DNA from: Vibrio pomeroyi
GTDB taxonomy: Bacteria > Pseudomonadota > Gammaproteobacteria > Enterobacterales > Vibrionaceae
Assembly: GCF_024347595.1 (NCBI RefSeq)
Contig: NZ_AP025507.1
Coordinates: forward strand, 1,426,001-1,490,000
Reading direction: 5' to 3'
DNA: 64,000 nt
Positions within the stretch are counted from its first letter, which is position 1. The number at the start of each line of letters is the position of its first letter. A program made the position numbers and the translations under genes. The notes beneath the pieces were generated by a model that was not told the DNA's origin, did no database searches, and saw only the letters and a program-made list of their open reading frames with translations. Positions 61,714 through 64,000 of this stretch are shown piece by piece.

Positions 61714-62604
61714 CTACTCCACTTCTAACAAAGATGTGACCCATTTTTGCAGTGGATCATCGTTGTATCTTGGGTGCCAGGCAGCTACCACATCGAAACT
61801 CTCTGGTGATTGTTCCATTGGGATTGTCACCAAATTCAAGCCCTCTATCGCTCTTGATGGTAAGAACGCAATCGAGTCAGTCGTATTTAGATACATGGGT
61901 ACGATGGAGAAACACGGAGCAGACACCACCACATTGCGTTTTAAACCGAACTTCCCAAACCATTCGTCAATCGAACCTTTAAAGTTTGGGCGAGATGGTG
62001 AAGCGATGATCGTCGGATAACTCGCGACCTCTTGCAGCGAAGGATTGGTTTGTGCGATAGAGGAATGAGGTGAAGTGACACAAACATGGTGCTCTTCAAA
62101 CAGCTTAATGACCTTATAACTATCTGGAATATAATCAGGGAATGCGATAGCTAAATTAACCTTACCGCTTTCCATTAACTCGTGCAGGTTATCGATTTCG
62201 AAGTCACGCACAATCAGCTTTAATTCCGGCGCTTGCTCCCTTAGCTTTGCTATCAAGCTCGGTAAAATAATCTGCTGGGCATAATCTGTCGCCGCAATCA
62301 CAAACGTCCCTTTGGCTTTCTCTGGCACAAAGTTAGTCTTTGATAACAGTAAGTTGAAATCGATAAGCAGACGATCCACACCAACTGACAACTCTTGAGC
62401 AAATGTCGTAGGAACAAAGCCATTAGTCTTCCTCACGAACAACCTATCGTCGAACACTTCACGCAGTTTCTTTAAATGCCCACTGACGGCTTGTTGAGTC
62501 ATGCCTAATTGGTTGGCAGCTTTAGATGCGTTCTCTTCACGTATTAGCGCTTGGAAAACCCTGAGTTGCTTTATGTCTAATCGATCTAATTTGCTCACAC
62601 TCAC
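61714..62604 (-). CDS. LysR-family transcriptional regulator
   Basis: 296 residues: N-terminal HTH (LRVFQALIREENASKAANQLGMTQQAVSGHLKKLREVFDDRLFVR) and an effector domain (about residues 90-290). It diverges from the SDR gene at 62752 with 147 bases between starts and probably controls it. The effector is unknown. The final part (VVAAWHPRYNDDPLQKWVTSLL) is typical for the family. Confidence 0.88.
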   Translation of the reverse strand: MSVSKLDRLDIKQLRVFQALIREENASKAANQLGMTQQAVSGHLKKLREVFDDRLFVRKTNGFVPTTFAQELSVGVDRLLIDFNLLLSKTNFVPEKAKGTFVIAATDYAQQIILPSLIAKLREQAPELKLIVRDFEIDNLHELMESGKVNLAIAFPDYIPDSYKVIKLFEEHHVCVTSPHSSIAQTNPSLQEVASYPTIIASPSRPNFKGSIDEWFGKFGLKRNVVVSAPCFSIVPMYLNTTDSIAFLPSRAIEGLNLVTIPMEQSPESFDVVAAWHPRYNDDPLQKWVTSLLEVE

Positions 62605-62751
62605 CTACACCCGTGAAATTGGATTATGCATGAGTGTAACACTGCACAAGAAAAACCAGTAACACTCACAATTAAGCTTTGTTTCTACTTGTTTAGTCAT
62701 TTAGTTAAAGTTCCTCCATCGAAACGAAACACATACAGATCGGAGAACAAC

Positions 62752-63357
62752 ATGAAAACAATTATTCTAATTGGCGCACGTGGCAAGATGGGTCAAGCAG
62801 CACTAATGGGCTTAGGCAATCACCAGATAATCACAGCGGGTCGCTCTGGCGATGTCGACCATATTGTTGATATCACCGACCCAAAGTCGATTGAAGCGCT
62901 TTACAAGAACGTGGGACACTTCGATGCGGTTGTGAACACAGTCGGCTTATGCGAATACAACACCTTTGCAGATATGACGGAAGAACAGTGGATGACCACG
63001 GTAATGAGCAAAATGATGGGACAAATTAATCTTGTTCGCATCGGCCAAAAGTACATCGCTGACGGTGGTTCATTTACACTGATTAGCGGTATTTTGAATG
63101 TGAAGCCAATCCCTTTCGCTATTGCAGATGCGACCACCAGCGGCGCGATTGATACCTTCGTAAAGTGTGTCGCGTATGAGATGCCAAGAAACACCCGCAT
63201 CAATGTCATCAATCCTACCGTGCTTGCTGAAGCATGGGATGTTTACGGTGAAATGATGCCAGGTTTTGGACCCGTACCAAGCAAATTAGTCGGCAAAGCA
63301 TTCGAGCGCTCAGTCGATGGCTTCCTTACCGGTGAAGTAATTTTTGTAGACGCTTAA
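62752..63357 (+). CDS. SDR-fold protein lacking the catalytic Tyr and Lys (Lin1944-like)
   Basis: 201 residues from ATG 62752, GGAGAACAAC just before it; the frame continues upstream for 42 codons without a ribosome site. The Rossmann motif GARGKMGQA (GxxGxxG) and NTVG (for NNAG) mark it as a short-chain dehydrogenase fold binding NAD(P). But the region where SDRs have YxxxK reads ADATTSGAI, so Tyr and Lys are replaced (by Asp and Ser in my alignment). The Lin1944-like SDR subgroup lacks active-site residues in this way and has no assigned function. Regulated probably by the divergent LysR gene; possibly a sensor or binding protein. Confidence 0.85.
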   Translation: MKTIILIGARGKMGQAALMGLGNHQIITAGRSGDVDHIVDITDPKSIEALYKNVGHFDAVVNTVGLCEYNTFADMTEEQWMTTVMSKMMGQINLVRIGQKYIADGGSFTLISGILNVKPIPFAIADATTSGAIDTFVKCVAYEMPRNTRINVINPTVLAEAWDVYGEMMPGFGPVPSKLVGKAFERSVDGFLTGEVIFVDA

Positions 63358-63388
63358 CTTTACCAACAAAACGTACACCTATAACGAA

Positions 63389-63418
63389 AAAGGCGAACCC
63401 CTCGGTTCGCCTTTCTTC
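63389..63418. terminator. Bidirectional intrinsic terminator
   Basis: Perfect 11-bp stem AAAGGCGAACC / GGTTCGCCTTT with loop CCTC, between the converging SDR and LysE genes. Confidence 0.9.
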
Positions 63419-63444
63419 CTAGATAGTTTGGTTAAAAACGATAT

Positions 63445-64000
63445 CTATCGATTTATCGCCAAATATGAGCCAGCCGCAATCATTATTCCACCAGCACTTT
63501 GGTTTAATCTTTTATGAGCGCGTGGCGTTTTAAGTAAACTTGCCATTCTGCCCGCGCCCATAGCAATGATCATTAAACCGGACATAAGAGCAACCGCCGC
63601 TAAAACAGAAACCAAGACAATATCTTGTGAACGCAAAACCGTCAGATCAATAAACGTCGGTAAGAATGAAATATAGAACAGAATCACTTTCGGGTTTGAT
63701 GCTGAAATCAAAAAGCCTTGAGCGAAACTAGCAAGTTCTGATTTCTGACTTTGTTTTGCCGCGAGCTCAGCTGTACCTTGCACTTCAGGCAGGCTTTTAA
63801 ACATCTTGTAACCCAAGTAAATCAAATAAGCGGCACCAACATAACGAATCACCTCAAAAGCCAATGACCAGTTCTCAGCAATCGTCGCTAGACCAAAACA
63901 GGCAATCGCCAGATAAATCAGATCACTGCAGATCATTCCTACAGAAAGAGAGATGCATTTTCGCCATCCATCGACCATACCACGAGCCAAAATCGCAAAG
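63445..64000 (-). CDS. LysE/RhtB-family amino-acid exporter (5' end outside window)
   Basis: The frame runs through the right edge of the window, so the first about 30 residues (TM1 and the PGP motif) are missing; the TTG at 63990 is internal. 185 visible residues: ARGMVDGWRKCISLSVGMICSDLIYLAIACFGLATI is the conserved first loop and TM2, YVGAAYLIYLGYKMF is TM3, and FAQGFLISASNPKVILFYISFLPTFID is the LysE signature with Asn-Pro-Lys. Exports basic amino acids, homoserine, threonine or similar compounds. The substrate is not evident. Confidence 0.92.
   Translation of the reverse strand, partial: FAILARGMVDGWRKCISLSVGMICSDLIYLAIACFGLATIAENWSLAFEVIRYVGAAYLIYLGYKMFKSLPEVQGTAELAAKQSQKSELASFAQGFLISASNPKVILFYISFLPTFIDLTVLRSQDIVLVSVLAAVALMSGLMIIAMGAGRMASLLKTPRAHKRLNQSAGGIMIAAGSYLAINR

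Noticed and set aside
62626..62751. 42-codon extension of the SDR protein
   Set aside because: ATG 62752 has GGAGAACAAC and begins the Rossmann fold at once.
1..64000. CRISPR array, tRNA or rRNA genes, prophage
   Set aside because: No regularly spaced direct repeats, no tRNA cloverleaf or rRNA segments and no phage gene cluster were seen by eye; a tRNAscan and a repeat search would settle this.

Overview
The window looks like chromosome 2 of a marine Vibrio, probably of the Splendidus clade. This rests on the Vibrio-type glycine-cleavage locus (gcvT and an XRE-cupin regulator on one strand, glyA-gcvH-gcvP divergent), a GlyGly-CTERM trypsin-like protease, inosine-guanosine kinase, an OLD-type YbjD homologue, many c-di-GMP proteins and moderate GC. 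No rRNA, tRNA, CRISPR array or replication origin was seen.

Layout. 1-4.9 kb: the 3' part of a type-B carboxylesterase, a phospholipase D lipoprotein, an intact IS3-family element with a 3-bp target duplication, and an Asp/Glu racemase. 5-9.6 kb: an orphan TamA/Omp85 protein, a DEAD-box helicase, a DUF1223 protein and a small DUF1127-like protein. 9.8-13.2 kb: a TerC/Alx-type membrane protein behind a yybP-ykoY (Mn2+) riboswitch, an unlisted 31-codon membrane smORF, and a 5'-nucleotidase without a signal peptide. 13.4-23.1 kb: YbjD, DUF1097, a MITE-like element, LysR, a formate/nitrite transporter fused to CBS domains, a b561/YceI pair, DUF2164, an unknown gene and an EAL protein. 23.3-29.5 kb: an RND pump with two adaptors and a divergent TetR regulator. 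29.5-39.6 kb: RhlE-like helicase, AcpH, a 42-codon smORF, TyrP with an exact TyrR box, a chemoreceptor, a zinc-ribbon protein, a HAD phosphatase, an HD-GYP sensor, a small lipoprotein and CreA. 39.7-48.5 kb: gsk, fhs, a PAS-GGDEF cyclase, a HAD phosphatase, ArfB, an XRE regulator, an unknown gene and the trypsin-like protease. 48.6-50 kb: an IS110/IS1111-type element. 50-57.7 kb: the gcv locus and a 35-codon membrane smORF. 57.7-64 kb: a DUF3644 protein (possible HEPN RNase), a MATE pump, a lone pseudopilin, LysR divergent from an active-site-less SDR, and a truncated LysE exporter.

How the genes fit together. fhs, glyA and gcvTHP all feed or drain the tetrahydrofolate one-carbon pool. PurR-like palindromes lie before fhs (strong), before glyA (weak) and after the XRE-cupin gene (good palindrome, odd place), which suggests purine control alongside the local regulator. 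EAL, HD-GYP and GGDEF proteins give three separate c-di-GMP inputs. The RND, MATE, TerC and LysE proteins form an export layer.

The least-described material is four short genes with good ribosome binding sites (31, 42, 41 and 35 codons), the inverted-repeat element at 16.05-16.33 kb, the FNT-CBS fusion with a possible internal start, the DUF3644 gene, and the long non-coding end of the IS1111-type element, which should encode its guide RNA.
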